Shown here one piece after another: positions 17,628 through 29,642 of a DNA stretch of 64,000 bases. The stretch covers positions 1 through 64,000 of the forward strand of contig JAIOHL010000328.1 of assembly GCA_019913005.1 (NCBI GenBank), written 5' to 3'. The DNA is from Anaerolineae bacterium (GTDB lineage: Bacteria > Chloroflexota > Anaerolineae > Aggregatilineales > J027). Position 1 is the first letter of the stretch. Each line of letters starts with the position of its first letter. The translations under genes and the position numbers were made by a program. The notes under the pieces were generated by a model. It saw nothing but the letters and a program-made list of their open reading frames with translations, was not told the DNA's origin and made no database searches.

Positions 17628-18752
17628 TTACGAGGAAATGGTAGCCGATTCCAGATGTTCAACACGCTGAATTAGGCCACCGCCAAGACACCGATCATCA
17701 TCATAAAATACTGCGCCCTGACCGGGAGTGATGTCTCGTAGCGGTTCATCAAAAATGACAGCTACCTGCCCATCCGAGAGGGGTTCAAGGGTAGCCGGGG
17801 CAGGTTTGGCTTTATAACGAATTTTGACTTCTGCGCGGATGGCTTCAACAGGAGGAGCACCAGCAATCCAATTGACTCGACCTGCGATAAGTCTGTCACG
17901 TCCCAGCTCGTCGCGTGTGCCCACAATCACGGCATTCCGCTGGCGGTCAAGATCAAGCACATAGAGGGGGTCGCCACTACCTGAAATGCCCAAGCCCTTG
18001 CGCTGACCGATAGTGTAATTGGGGAGGCCATCATGCGTGCCAACCTGCTCCCCGCGCCGATTAAGAATCGGGCCAGACATGAATAAATCCACAGGTCCAT
18101 GTTCCCGCAAAAAGCGCCGATAATCTCCATCCCCCAAAAAGCACAAATCCTGCGAATCATGTTTACTGGCGACGGGCAGACCAAACTTCGCGGCGAGTTC
18201 ACGTACCTCTGGTTTGATATAGTTTCCAACTGGAAACAGGGTATGGCGAAGCTGTTCTTGTGTCATCACACTCAGGACATAAGATTGATCTTTTTCAAGA
18301 CTATGGCCCTTGCGTAATTCAAATAGGCCCTCCGTAGACTGGGTAATCCGCGCATAATGCCCTGTCGCCAGATAATCCGCCCCCAACGCCAACGCATTAT
18401 TCAACAACCAGTCAAAACGGATGTGCATATTGCAGGCTAGGCAGGGATTAGGGGTCAGGCCATCGGCATGTTGGTCAATGAAAAATTGAACGATCTTATT
18501 ACGGAATACATCACGGGTATCGAGAACATAAAAGGGGATGTCCAGCATATCCGCCACGCGCCGTGCATCGTTCATCTGTTCCGGTGTGCAGCAACGATTA
18601 TGACCTGTCAGGCCGGGGGCAGTCTCCTCCGACCATAGGCGCATCATCATACCGATAACGTTGTAGCCCTGCTCAACCAGCAAAGCCGCCACCACCGAGC
18701 TATCCACACCACCGCTCATTGCCACCACAACGGTGGGCATGTTTCCTGTCAT
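17628..18752 (-). CDS. mnmA: tRNA-specific 2-thiouridylase MnmA
   Basis: A 374-residue ATP-pyrophosphatase that installs the 2-thio group on the wobble uridine of Lys, Glu and Gln tRNAs. The PP-loop ([17 protein letters not shown]) is at the N-terminus. The catalytic cysteines lie in [12 protein letters not shown] and in [13 protein letters not shown], and the central FxxKKDQSY-like segment is [10 protein letters not shown]. The promoter at 18795-18823 rules out starts further upstream. ATG 18752 or ATG 18740 (which has AGGA close before it) are both possible. The sulfur donor is a cysteine desulfurase; such a gene lies 269 bases upstream on the same strand, so the two supply one pathway even though mnmA has its own promoter. 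Confidence 0.95.
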   Translation of the reverse strand: MTGNMPTVVVAMSGGVDSSVVAALLVEQGYNVIGMMMRLWSEETAPGLTGHNRCCTPEQMNDARRVADMLDIPFYVLDTRDVFRNKIVQFFIDQHADGLTPNPCLACNMHIRFDWLLNNALALGADYLATGHYARITQSTEGLFELRKGHSLEKDQSYVLSVMTQEQLRHTLFPVGNYIKPEVRELAAKFGLPVASKHDSQDLCFLGDGDYRRFLREHGPVDLFMSGPILNRRGEQVGTHDGLPNYTIGQRKGLGISGSGDPLYVLDLDRQRNAVIVGTRDELGRDRLIAGRVNWIAGAPPVEAIRAEVKIRYKAKPAPATLEPLSDGQVAVIFDEPLRDITPGQGAVFYDDDRCLGGGLIQRVEHLESATISS

Positions 18753-18794
18753 GGAATTTTTTGAACCATTTTCCAATTTATTCACATGCCCCAA

Positions 18795-18823
18795 ATAGTA
18801 GCGGTTTTGGGATAGGCGGTCAA
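18795..18823 (-). promoter_or_regulatory. mnmA promoter
   Basis: On the minus strand, TTGACC (18818-18823), a 17-base spacer and TACTAT (18795-18800). The start of transcription would be near 18788, giving a leader of roughly 35-48 bases. Confidence 0.7.
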
Positions 18824-18884
18824 TATCATATTTTCTTGCATCTAACGGTCATGCCTAGCCCATGTAATATGACCACCACGCATA

Positions 18885-18908
18885 AATTCGTAACTGTAGT
18901 TACGAATT
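18885..18908. promoter_or_regulatory. 24-bp dyad between iscS and mnmA
   Basis: Perfect 10-base arms (AATTCGTAAC / GTTACGAATT) around TGTA. It lies about 60 bases upstream of the mnmA -35 box. With no T-run on either side it is more like a dimeric regulator's operator than a terminator. Which regulator binds is unknown. Confidence 0.5.
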
Positions 18909-18981
18909 CACACTCGGCGCATATAATGGTCAGTAATAGAACTTATGCTCTATGAAAATCGTGCTTTTAACCTAGATTCAG

Positions 18982-19002
18982 CACGGTGGCTTTAGCCCCG
19001 TG
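18982..19002. repeat. Hairpin behind the cysteine desulfurase gene
   Basis: CACGG-T-GGCT and AGCC-CCGTG can pair with a single bulge and a two-base loop. It lies 20 bases after the stop of the minus-strand desulfurase gene. No strong T-run follows, so it could be a weak terminator, an mRNA-stabilising hairpin or a REP-like unit. Confidence 0.4.
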
Positions 19003-19021
19003 TGAGCATAGTGCCCTCGGT

Positions 19022-20194
19022 TCACGCCGACACCCCGCTAAACCGCCGTACCCCCTCGATTACTTTCGGCATGATCTCTAGGACGTAATCAACATCGGCG
19101 TGGGTCGTGTGGCGGCCCACTGTCAGCCGTAAGCCCCCCATCGCCCCATTGTGGTCATATCCCAAAGCAAGGAGAACTTCCGATGGTGCCGGGTTGCCTG
19201 TTTTACAGGCGCTCCCCGATGATGCCGCAATTCCCTTTATATCAAGGTGCATTAACAGCGTGTTGCCGTTGACGTGTTTAAAAACGAAGCTGGCATGAGA
19301 CGGCAGCCGATCATGGCGCTCGCCAGTCAACTCCACATCAGGGATAGTTGACAGCACTCCATCAATCAAATGGTCACGAAGATCAATAAAATGCGGAACC
19401 CACTGATCGCGTTCGGCATAAGCAATCTCCAACGCCGTTGCCATCCCCACAATCAACGGAACGTTGTGGGTGCCACTGCGCCGACCAGACTCATGGCTAC
19501 CCCCCGTTTGGGACGGCAACAGGGGAACCCCCTCTCGCACAAAGAGTGCTCCAACCCCTTTTGGCCCATAAAATTTATGGGCGGATATGGAAAGTAAATC
19601 TACTCCTAATTTCTGTACATCCACATCCAACTGGCCCGTCGCTTGCACTGCATCGGTATGGAAATACACCCCTTTTTCGTGGGCCACCGCTGCCAACTCC
19701 GCAATCGGCAGAATAGTCCCGATTTCATTATTCGCCAACATCAAGCTGACAAGAACCGTGTCCTCTTGGATGGCTTCGCGCAGCATGTCCGGTGTGATAT
19801 TTCCCGCGCGGTCAGGTTGTAAAAAAGTCGCGGGTAGGCCAAAAACCTCCTCTAATTGCTGGGCAGTGCGGCTGATAGCATGGTGTTCGAGGGGGCTGGT
19901 AATCAAATGGGTTCCCCGTCCCAGTTGTTTGGAGGCAAGCGCCACCCCACGCAGCGCCAAATTATCGCCTTCCGAGCCACCACTGGTAAACACAAGTTCG
20001 TTTGGACGACAGTTCAAAATTTTTGCCATCTTGTCGCGGGCATCTTCCATCGCCGTCTCAGCCTTGCGCCCTACCCGATGCACCGACGATGGATTCCCAT
20101 AAATCTCTGAAAAGTAAGGCATCATCGCTGCAACCACCCGCTCATCTAAAGGCGTCGTGGCACTATGATCGAGGTAAATAAAACGATCCGGCAT
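19022..20194 (-). CDS. iscS: Cysteine desulfurase (NifS/IscS class)
   Basis: A 390-residue PLP enzyme that moves sulfur from cysteine to its own active-site cysteine as a persulfide, feeding Fe-S clusters and tRNA thiolation. Seen: the start IYLDHSATTPLD, the NEIG segment (ANNEIGTILP), the PLP lysine in SISAHKFYGPKGVG, and the catalytic cysteine in SSGSACKTGNPAPSEVL, on the long mobile loop typical of IscS/NifS-group enzymes. I chose ATG 20194, which has GGGGAG eight bases upstream, over an in-frame start nine codons earlier. mnmA lies downstream on the same strand. No iscU or Rrf2-type regulator is adjacent. Confidence 0.93.
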   Translation of the reverse strand: MPDRFIYLDHSATTPLDERVVAAMMPYFSEIYGNPSSVHRVGRKAETAMEDARDKMAKILNCRPNELVFTSGGSEGDNLALRGVALASKQLGRGTHLITSPLEHHAISRTAQQLEEVFGLPATFLQPDRAGNITPDMLREAIQEDTVLVSLMLANNEIGTILPIAELAAVAHEKGVYFHTDAVQATGQLDVDVQKLGVDLLSISAHKFYGPKGVGALFVREGVPLLPSQTGGSHESGRRSGTHNVPLIVGMATALEIAYAERDQWVPHFIDLRDHLIDGVLSTIPDVELTGERHDRLPSHASFVFKHVNGNTLLMHLDIKGIAASSGSACKTGNPAPSEVLLALGYDHNGAMGGLRLTVGRHTTHADVDYVLEIMPKVIEGVRRFSGVSA

Positions 20195-20293
20195 TCCATA
20201 AGCTCCCCTATTTATTGTCAACGGTCAGTCAGCATCCTTGTCATTTTACCCTAAATTGACCATCGAGCAGGGTTCATTTAAGCGATTGTAGGA

Positions 20294-20299
20294 TATAAT
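20294..20299 (+). promoter_or_regulatory. -10 element of thioesterase gene
   Basis: A perfect TATAAT 38 bases before the ATG at 20338. No good -35 hexamer is found at 16-18 bases; GGTTCA at 20271 is the nearest. The call rests on the -10 and position alone. Confidence 0.45.
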
Positions 20300-20337
20300 C
20301 GTCCAGCGTTAAATCAAACAAAGTAGTGTGAGGCCCA

Positions 20338-21216
20338 ATGCCGCGAGTCTACACATGGCGGTTCAATGTGCGTTCCTATGAAGTTGACCGCTTTGGTCAC
20401 GTGAACAACGCCGTCTACCTGAATTATTTGGAAGAAGCCGCTACACGAGCCAGTGCTGACGCCGGATTTGACAATGAATGGTACGATGTGCATCAGTGCA
20501 TGTGGGTCATCCGCGAAATGCACGTGCGCTATCACGAACCTGCCCTTTATGGCGATGAACTCGAAATCCGCACATGGGTCTCCGATTTTCGGCGGGTGCG
20601 TTCCCATCGAGAATACGAAATCGTGCGAGTGCGTGATAATTGTCGCGTTCTGCGGGGTCGAGCGGATTGGGTATTTATGGATCGGACTGAAATGAGGCCC
20701 AAGCGCCTTGTCCCAGAATTTGAAGGTGGATTCCAACCCGCCAATGCTCCTCTTGAAGATTTGGAAATCCGTATCCCTGCTGCCGTAAGTTACCCCTCCT
20801 ATCAATTTATCTCCGAGCGCCGCGCCCAAAGTTATGAAATAGACCAACTAGGGCATGTCAACAACGCCAATTATCTGCGCTGGGTCGAACAAGCCTCGGT
20901 GGATGCGTTGGCGAGTGTGGGATGGGATACTGCCCGACTCCAAGCTGAAAATTTCTATGTTTTTGAGTTGGGGCATGAACTGGAATATTTCCACGAGGCA
21001 AAAGAAGGCGACCCGATTAAAATTGTCAGTTGGGTCACGGAAAAATCGCGGGTACACGGCGCATGGATTCATGAGATGTACCAGCGTGACACAGGCGAAC
21101 TTTTGGCTCGTGACTATGCAGCCCGTGTATTTTTGAGGCGGGATGGAACAAATTATCGCCCCACCTCTATGCCAGACGCGCTAACACATGGAATAATGAC
21201 GGGGGAACGAACGTAG
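20338..21216 (+). CDS. Tandem hotdog acyl-ACP/acyl-CoA thioesterase
   Basis: A 292-residue protein made of two hotdog-fold units (about 1-130 and 155-285), each carrying the typical opening motif: YEVDRFGHVNNAVYLNYLEEA and YEIDQLGHVNNANYLRWVEQA. This double arrangement is that of acyl-ACP thioesterases, which release fatty acids from acyl carrier protein or CoA. The conserved D-x-x-GHVNNA-x-Y residues include the catalytic Asp/Asn region of the 4HBT family. It precedes an ADP-forming acyl-CoA synthetase gene by 56 bases on the same strand. They may cooperate in acyl-CoA turnover, although substrates cannot be read from sequence. Confidence 0.82.
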   Translation: MPRVYTWRFNVRSYEVDRFGHVNNAVYLNYLEEAATRASADAGFDNEWYDVHQCMWVIREMHVRYHEPALYGDELEIRTWVSDFRRVRSHREYEIVRVRDNCRVLRGRADWVFMDRTEMRPKRLVPEFEGGFQPANAPLEDLEIRIPAAVSYPSYQFISERRAQSYEIDQLGHVNNANYLRWVEQASVDALASVGWDTARLQAENFYVFELGHELEYFHEAKEGDPIKIVSWVTEKSRVHGAWIHEMYQRDTGELLARDYAARVFLRRDGTNYRPTSMPDALTHGIMTGERT

Positions 21217-21272
21217 AGTAGATTTTGGGGGATATGTGCTTATAAGGTGCGAAGGCGAATTGGAGGATTTGA

Positions 21273-23384
21273 ATGTTAGACCCTTTTTTCAGGCCCAATT
21301 CTGTTGCCATCATTGGAGCAAGCCGTAACCCCAGCAAACTGGGCTATGCGGTCTTGGCAAATTTGATTGAAAGCAAATTTACGGGCCGCATCTATCCCGT
21401 CAACCCGACGGGCGAAGAAATCCTCGGCTATGCCTCCTTCCCACAAGTCACTGACCTTCCTGAAACTCCTGATCTAGCTGTAATCGTCATCCCCTACCTG
21501 CATGTCCCGGATGCGGTACAAGCCTGTGGCGAAAAAGGCATCAAGGCGGTAGTAGTCATCAGTGCAGGTTTCCGCGAAACAGGTCGCGCCGGATTAGAAC
21601 TTGAACTCAAGCTGCTCCAAATCGCCAAACAATTTGGGATGCGCTTAATCGGGCCAAACTGCTTGGGTGTGATGGACATCCACCACCCGGTTAATGTCAC
21701 CTTTGCGGCGGGTGGGATGCCCATGAAAGGCTCAATCGCGTTCATGAGCCAATCTGGGGCATTAGGGACGGCTGTCTTGGATATGAGCATGGGCAACAAC
21801 AAACACATCGGCTTCAGCGCCTTTGTGAGTCTCGGCAACAAGGGCGATGTCAGTGAAATTGACCTAATGCGCTATTGGGCCAATGACCCCAACACCAAAG
21901 TCATTTTGGCTTATTCTGAAGGGCTGCCCAGCGGACAAGAATTTATGAAGGTCGCGCGTGAGGTCAGCCGCAAAAAACCCGTCATCATGCTCAAGAGTGG
22001 CGTCACCCAGTCCGGCCAAAAAGCCGTTTCGTCACATACGGGTTCATTGGCGGGGGCGGAACAGGCCTATAACGCCGCGTTTTATCAAAGCGGGGTGCTG
22101 CGAGTGAACAATCTCCAAACCCTGTTTGACCACGCGGTTGCTTTTGCCTATCAACCCCTACTCAAAGGCAACCGCATCGCCATTGTCACCAATGCAGGTG
22201 GGCCGGGGATTTTGGCAACCGACGCGCTGGAAAAGGCTAATTTACAACTAGCTCGGCTGGAAAACGCGACGATCAAGACTCTGGAGGAATTTTTGCCCGA
22301 TGCTGCTAGTGCCGCCAATCCGGTAGATGTGTTAGGCGATGCCCGCGCGGATCGCTATGAATTCGCCCTCAAACACGTTGCCGCCGATCCCAACGTGGAC
22401 GGTATGATCGTAATCCTAACGCCGCAGGCCATGACCGAAATTGACGCCACCGCCCATGCCATCGGTAAATTGACCACCGAGATTGATAAACCCGTGTTAG
22501 GCTGTCTGATGGGCGATCATCGGGTACAGACCGGGATTGAAATCATGGCGAAGTTCTACACAGTACCCAACTATGCCTTCCCCGAACGCGCCGCTCACGC
22601 CTTTGCCGCCATGCGCGATTACAGCGACGCCCGTAAGCGCGATACAGGCGAAATCCGCAAATTTGAAGTAGATAAAGCCCGCGTCAAAGCCCTATTCGAA
22701 AAAGTCCGTGCCGAGAATCGCGTTTCAATGATTGAAGCCGAAAGCCGCGAAGTCTTTGCCGCCTATGGCTTCCGAATGCCGCGCAGTGAACTCGCCACCA
22801 CCCCCGACGAAGCAGTACATTTGGCAGATGAAATGGGCTATCCGGTGGTGTTAAAAATCGCCAGCCCCGATATTCTCCATAAAACCGAGGTCGGTGGGGT
22901 CAAGGTCAATTTACGCAATGCCACCGAAGTCCGTGATGCTTTTGAATTGATGGTTTATCGCGCCACACGCTATGTCCCCGGCGCAAATATTTGGGGCTGC
23001 CTCGTACAAGAAATGGTGCCACCGGGGCTTGAGGTTCTGTTAGGCATGAGCCGTGATCCCCAGTTTGGCGCACTGGTGACTTTTGGGCTGGGTGGAATTT
23101 ATGTGGAAGTGCTCAAAGATGTAACCTTCCGCATCGCGCCGTTTGGCGAAACGGATGCCAGCACCATGCTGCGTGAAATTCGGGCCGCCCATTTGTTAGA
23201 CGGTGTGCGTGGGCAAAAACCCGCTGATAAGGAAGCCCTAACCGATGCGTTACAGCGCATCAGCCAATTAGTAACGGATTTCCCAGAGATTGCCGAGTTG
23301 GACATCAATCCACTCTTTGTCTATGAAAAAGGCCGGGGTGTGTTAGCATTGGACGCACGTATTATTTTGCAGGCTCGTCAATAG
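21273..23384 (+). CDS. Acetate--CoA ligase (ADP-forming), fused alpha and beta subunits
   Basis: A 703-residue enzyme that converts acetyl-CoA (or another acyl-CoA), ADP and phosphate to the acid, ATP and CoA. Domains: CoA-binding Rossmann fold (about 1-130, VAIIGASRNPSKLGYAVL), succinyl-CoA-ligase-like part (150-420) with the phosphorylated histidine around residue 254 (SSHTGSLAGAEQ), and an ATP-grasp domain (480-700; GYPVVLKIASPDILHKTEVG). There is no GNAT domain, which separates it from Pat-type protein acetyltransferases that share the same core. Followed by a DRTGG protein, enolase and pyruvate kinase, it fits fermentative substrate-level phosphorylation. Acyl specificity is unknown. Confidence 0.88.
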   Translation: MLDPFFRPNSVAIIGASRNPSKLGYAVLANLIESKFTGRIYPVNPTGEEILGYASFPQVTDLPETPDLAVIVIPYLHVPDAVQACGEKGIKAVVVISAGFRETGRAGLELELKLLQIAKQFGMRLIGPNCLGVMDIHHPVNVTFAAGGMPMKGSIAFMSQSGALGTAVLDMSMGNNKHIGFSAFVSLGNKGDVSEIDLMRYWANDPNTKVILAYSEGLPSGQEFMKVAREVSRKKPVIMLKSGVTQSGQKAVSSHTGSLAGAEQAYNAAFYQSGVLRVNNLQTLFDHAVAFAYQPLLKGNRIAIVTNAGGPGILATDALEKANLQLARLENATIKTLEEFLPDAASAANPVDVLGDARADRYEFALKHVAADPNVDGMIVILTPQAMTEIDATAHAIGKLTTEIDKPVLGCLMGDHRVQTGIEIMAKFYTVPNYAFPERAAHAFAAMRDYSDARKRDTGEIRKFEVDKARVKALFEKVRAENRVSMIEAESREVFAAYGFRMPRSELATTPDEAVHLADEMGYPVVLKIASPDILHKTEVGGVKVNLRNATEVRDAFELMVYRATRYVPGANIWGCLVQEMVPPGLEVLLGMSRDPQFGALVTFGLGGIYVEVLKDVTFRIAPFGETDASTMLREIRAAHLLDGVRGQKPADKEALTDALQRISQLVTDFPEIAELDINPLFVYEKGRGVLALDARIILQARQ

Positions 23385-23456
23385 ACGCAAATCATCGGAG
23401 CAAGGAGAGAACCTGTTTTTCTTTTTCGTGTCCCCGTTTTTTAAATACTTACGGTT

Positions 23457-23496
23457 GGCTGTACGATGCTTGTCGTCTGCATCCCACAGCCTTTTT
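23457..23496 (+). terminator. Intrinsic terminator after the acyl-CoA ligase gene
   Basis: The stem GGCTGT/ACAGCC (23457-23462 and 23486-23491) encloses an inner GATGC/GCATC pairing and is followed by TTTTT. It separates the ligase gene from the DRTGG gene 22 bases later. Confidence 0.75.
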
Positions 23497-23517
23497 CAGA
23501 GAAAGGATTTTGATTAG

Positions 23518-24588
23518 ATGAAGGCACTTTACATCACATCGGTTGTCACATTTTCGGGAAAAACCGCCCTATGTCTGGGCTTGGGTCTCTATATGCAGTC
23601 GCGTGGCCTCAAAGTGGGGTATATGAAACCCGTCAGCCTGCAAGATTATCGAATCGGCAATCAGATTGTAGATGAGGATGCCGAATTTGTGCGCCGAGTG
23701 CTGCGGTTGGAGATGAACGCTAATCAGCTTGCTCCCGTCATTCTATCCGACTCACTGTTGGATAGTGTGATGGATGGCTCAGTTCGCCGCGATTTTTGGG
23801 CCGAAATGAACCAAACCTATGAGCAAGCTAAACAGGGCAAAGACATTGTGCTGATGGAAGGTGGTGCTTCCATGCGCGATGGGTCAGTGGTGGGATTAAG
23901 CACTGTTGAGGTCGTGCATCGCCTAAACATCCCGACACTGGCCGTCATACGTTGGCGGGATCTGGCCCATGTGCTGGATGATATTGCCGCCGCCAAGCGT
24001 CGTATCGAGCACCTTTTATATGGCGTGGTCATTAATAATGTTCCCGAAACGGCATGGGAAAAAGCGAAAAGCAAAGTCGCCCCCTATCTCGAAAACATAG
24101 GGATTCCGGTTTTTGGCGTGCTCCCGCATCAACGTGAACTGCAAGCCATTACCATTGGTGAACTCATCGCGCTGCTCGATGCCCAAGTGCTCGCAGGCGA
24201 ACAAATGGCCTCGCGTCTAGTTGAAAACCTGTCAGTGGGGGCCATGACGGTTGAATCGGCCCTGCCCCTATTCCGCCGCACCATCAACAAAGCCGTCATT
24301 ACCGGAGGGGATCGCACCGACCTCCAAGCGGCTGCACTTGAAACCTCTACCGCCGCCCTCATCCTAACGGGTAATTTGCAGCCAAGCGCCTCTATTATCC
24401 GCCGCGCCGAAGAATTAGGCGTAGCCGTGCTCTTGGTGAGCGACACCACCATGGAAGCGGTTGAAAAGATCGAAAGCGTTATGGGCCGGACACGCTTAGG
24501 TCAGGCCGAAAAACTCAATCGTTTCCAAGCGATGCTAGCGGAGCATCTCGATTATGCGCGTTTACTCAAAGGGCTTGAACTGGAATAG
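23518..24588 (+). CDS. BioD-like/DRTGG domain protein (phosphotransacetylase N-terminal-like)
   Basis: A 356-residue protein. The first 200 residues form a P-loop domain of the dethiobiotin synthetase type (FSGKTALCLGLGLYMQSRG, later LMEGGASMRDGS), and residues about 210-320 form a DRTGG domain (GDRTDLQAAALETSTAALIL). The same pair of domains is found at the N-terminus of long bacterial phosphotransacetylases, where it has a regulatory role. The catalytic PTA domain is absent here. Stand-alone copies of this kind are of unknown function. Its place between the ADP-forming acyl-CoA ligase and the enolase gene suggests sensing or control of acetyl-CoA metabolism; this is an inference. Confidence 0.78.
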   Translation: MKALYITSVVTFSGKTALCLGLGLYMQSRGLKVGYMKPVSLQDYRIGNQIVDEDAEFVRRVLRLEMNANQLAPVILSDSLLDSVMDGSVRRDFWAEMNQTYEQAKQGKDIVLMEGGASMRDGSVVGLSTVEVVHRLNIPTLAVIRWRDLAHVLDDIAAAKRRIEHLLYGVVINNVPETAWEKAKSKVAPYLENIGIPVFGVLPHQRELQAITIGELIALLDAQVLAGEQMASRLVENLSVGAMTVESALPLFRRTINKAVITGGDRTDLQAAALETSTAALILTGNLQPSASIIRRAEELGVAVLLVSDTTMEAVEKIESVMGRTRLGQAEKLNRFQAMLAEHLDYARLLKGLELE

Positions 24589-24607
24589 CTGGTTCACCCT
24601 TTGTTGA

Positions 24608-25936
<1,329 letters not shown>

Positions 25937-25946
25937 GACGGAATCT

Positions 25947-27419
25947 ATGTTAAACATGATTGATGGGAAGCGCACTAAAATTGTTGCAACGATTGGCCCT
26001 GCTTCCGGAAATGAAGCTGTGCTACGTAAGATGATTCAAAATGGCCTAGATGTAGCACGCATCAACTTCAGTCATGGGACGCATGAAACACATGCCGAAA
26101 ATATCGCCCTGATTCGCCGCCTTGCCGAAGAAGAAAAGGCAGTGGTGGCGATCATGGGCGACCTGCAAGGGCCAAAAATTCGCTTGGGAGGCTTAACCCC
26201 AGACCCGCTACCCATCAAGCCGGGAGATGAGATTGTTCTCACCTCCCGCCCCAATCCGGATCAAAGCAAAAAACACTTACCACTCCCCCACCCCGAATTT
26301 GTCAAAGACATCCGGGCAGGCAATAGGCTGTTGCTGGACGATGGTGATATTGAATTGACGGTTAAGACCCGCTATGGTGACGATTTGGTGTGTGAAGTTG
26401 TGGTTGGTAATGAACTCAAGAGCCGTAAAGGGGTCACGGCATTAGGGGCAAATTTATCCCTTTCTGCTTTGACCGATAAAGACCGCGCCGATGTGGTTTT
26501 TGCCCTTGAACAAAATCTTGACTATCTAGCCATGTCATTTGTCCGCAGCGCCGACGATATGCGAGAACTGCGTTGGCTAGTACGGCATCATGGTGGGGAT
26601 GTGTGGCTCATCGCCAAAATTGAAAAAACAGAGGCTATCGAGAATTTTGAAGAGATTTTACAGCATTCCGATGGCATCATGGTGGCACGCGGAGACCTAG
26701 GGGTAGAGCTACCCGCTGCTGAAGTGCCCGTCCGCCAAAAACACATCATTCGCCGCTGCAATCAAGTCGGCAAACCAGTGATTACCGCGACGCAGATGCT
26801 CAATAGCATGGTCAGCAATCCCCGTCCCACCCGTGCCGAAGCCAGCGATGTTGCCAATGCGATTTTTGACGGTACCGATGCAATCATGCTCTCCGCCGAA
26901 AGTGCCAGCGGCAAATACCCGGTTGAATCCGTCGCCATGATGACCGAAATTGCCAAAATTGCCGAGGCCCATCTGCTGGAAAACAGCAACGAGAAAATGT
27001 GGCGCGGCTTTGGCGAGGCGGTCACGGAAAATATCTCTGAGGCTATCAGCTATGCAACCAGTGTGATGGCCCACGAACTGCGGGCAAAAATGATTGTGAC
27101 CAGTACGTGGACAGGCTATACGGCCCAGCGCGTAGCTCGTCAGCGACCCTTGACCCCGATTGTCTGTGTTACCCCCCATCGCGGCACCTATCAACGCATG
27201 GCACTGGTATGGGGTGTGCTGCCCATCTTGGTTGAGGAATTCGCCTCTATTGACGATATGATCAGGATCGTTGTCCAGACCGCCGTTGAACGTGAACTCA
27301 TTGAAATCAACGACATTATGATTATCATCGCAGGCGTGCCATTTGGGGCAGGCGGTCAGACTAATTTCGTGAAGATTCATCGGGTCGGCGAATCCGGCGA
27401 AGTAGAACAAGAATTATAG
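25947..27419 (+). CDS. pyk: Pyruvate kinase
   Basis: A 490-residue enzyme that makes pyruvate and ATP from phosphoenolpyruvate and ADP. Seen: RTKIVATIGPAS, ARINFSHGTHE, MGDLQGPKIRLGG, the B domain, the active-site lysine signature (VWLIAKIEKTEAIENF), MVARGDLGVELP, and TATQMLNSMVSNPRPTRAEASDVANA. The C-terminal allosteric domain ends in GVPFGAGGQTNFVKIHRVG. The Gly-rich end resembles other bacterial types without the extra PEP-utiliser domain. It is co-transcribed with eno and followed by a terminator. Confidence 0.98.
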   Translation: MLNMIDGKRTKIVATIGPASGNEAVLRKMIQNGLDVARINFSHGTHETHAENIALIRRLAEEEKAVVAIMGDLQGPKIRLGGLTPDPLPIKPGDEIVLTSRPNPDQSKKHLPLPHPEFVKDIRAGNRLLLDDGDIELTVKTRYGDDLVCEVVVGNELKSRKGVTALGANLSLSALTDKDRADVVFALEQNLDYLAMSFVRSADDMRELRWLVRHHGGDVWLIAKIEKTEAIENFEEILQHSDGIMVARGDLGVELPAAEVPVRQKHIIRRCNQVGKPVITATQMLNSMVSNPRPTRAEASDVANAIFDGTDAIMLSAESASGKYPVESVAMMTEIAKIAEAHLLENSNEKMWRGFGEAVTENISEAISYATSVMAHELRAKMIVTSTWTGYTAQRVARQRPLTPIVCVTPHRGTYQRMALVWGVLPILVEEFASIDDMIRIVVQTAVERELIEINDIMIIIAGVPFGAGGQTNFVKIHRVGESGEVEQEL

Positions 27420-27446
27420 ACCCCTCTCATCACTCAAAATCATACG

Positions 27447-27474
27447 ATAGGCGGGTCTGACTCGCCTATTTTTA
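27447..27474 (+). terminator. Terminator of eno-pyk
   Basis: Stem ATAGGCGGGT/ACTCGCCTAT (one G-T pair) with a short loop, followed by TTTT. It overlaps the final codon region of the converging tlyA gene. Confidence 0.75.
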
Positions 27475-28272
27475 TTCGGGTTCACTTGGCGGTGGAACAA
27501 TCTGATCTATCAGGGGTAGGATGTCCGTTTTGGCGTGGGCAGGTGACCATTGCAGCCATACCAAAAACTCACGGTTGCCCTTTGGCCCAGTGATTTGACT
27601 TTCCACCAAACCACTGACCGTATAATCCATCTCTTGGGCTGTACTTAATACATCCAACAATACGGCCCGATGAGTCGCCGCATCTTTAATTACCCCCTCA
27701 CCCTTATCAACTTCGGCTTTGCCTGCCTCGAATTGGGGTTTTATCAGGCCAATCACATCAGCAGAAGGCGTTAGCCAATCCGCAATGGTCGGCAGCAGCA
27801 TTTTGAGCGAGATAAAACTGGCATCAATGACGACGAGCGAAATTGGTTCGGGCAGATTATCCAAATAGCGGGCATTGGTACGTTCCATGACCACCACCTG
27901 CGAGTCGTCACGTAATTTGACCGCCAACTGCCCATAACCCACATCAATTGCATAGACTTTCACCGCCCCACGCTGCAATAGGCAATCGGTGAACCCCCCT
28001 GTACTTGCCCCGACATCGGCACAAATCCGTCCCTCCACCGTGACAGGTAAATGTTGAAGCGCTCCTTCCAGTTTCAACCCACCCCGGCTGACAAATTGTG
28101 CCGCTTTTTTCAGAGTGACATTGGCATCAGCGGGGACGGACACGCCCGGTTTAGTGCGCAATTCGCCATTCACCATTATTTCGCCTGCTAGGATGTAGCG
28201 CTGGGCCATTTCGCGGCTCGGCGCTAACCCAAGTTCATGCACCAACACATCCAGTCGTTTCTTCTGTGCCAC
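27472..28272 (-). CDS. tlyA: TlyA family rRNA 2'-O-methyltransferase
   Basis: A 266-residue protein with an N-terminal S4 RNA-binding domain (about 3-65, KKRLDVLVHELGLAPSREMAQ) and an FtsJ-type methyltransferase domain (about 65-245) with the SAM-binding segment ICADVGASTGGFTDCLLQRG and the catalytic motif region SLVVIDASFISLKMLLP. TlyA enzymes methylate ribose in 16S and/or 23S rRNA helices; in actinobacteria loss gives capreomycin resistance. Start is GTG 28272. It is the last gene of a GNAT-VOC-TlyA run (gaps of two and seven bases). Confidence 0.93.
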   Translation of the reverse strand: MAQKKRLDVLVHELGLAPSREMAQRYILAGEIMVNGELRTKPGVSVPADANVTLKKAAQFVSRGGLKLEGALQHLPVTVEGRICADVGASTGGFTDCLLQRGAVKVYAIDVGYGQLAVKLRDDSQVVVMERTNARYLDNLPEPISLVVIDASFISLKMLLPTIADWLTPSADVIGLIKPQFEAGKAEVDKGEGVIKDAATHRAVLLDVLSTAQEMDYTVSGLVESQITGPKGNREFLVWLQWSPAHAKTDILPLIDQIVPPPSEPE

Positions 28273-28279
28273 CTAATTA

Positions 28280-29472
<1,193 letters not shown>

Positions 29473-29582
29473 GCCGCAATTTTCTCCTAAGCAATCGTTT
29501 CTAAAATCATAACCTACTTACCGACGACCACCAACTGTTAGGCGACTGAAAGGCCAACGCGCCTAATCGAACTGTGTACCTG

Positions 29583-29591
29583 TGATATAAT
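29583..29591 (+). promoter_or_regulatory. Extended -10 promoter of the UbiA gene
   Basis: TGATATAAT is a full extended -10 element (TG-N-TATAAT). No convincing -35 lies at 17 bases, as is common with extended -10 promoters. Transcription would begin near 29598. Confidence 0.6.
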
Positions 29592-29642
29592 TCTGGCGGG
29601 GCTGCTTTTTTGAATGACCCACTTGGAAAGGCTGAAAATCGC

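Noticed and set aside
18885..18908. Dyad between iscS and mnmA as an intrinsic terminator
   Set aside because: No run of T follows on either strand.
20256..20261. TTGACC as -35 of the thioesterase promoter
   Set aside because: It is 32 bases from the TATAAT at 20294, far beyond a usable spacing.
26709..27410. A 233-codon open frame antisense to pyruvate kinase
   Set aside because: Shadow of the conserved pyk sequence; no start signals or domain.
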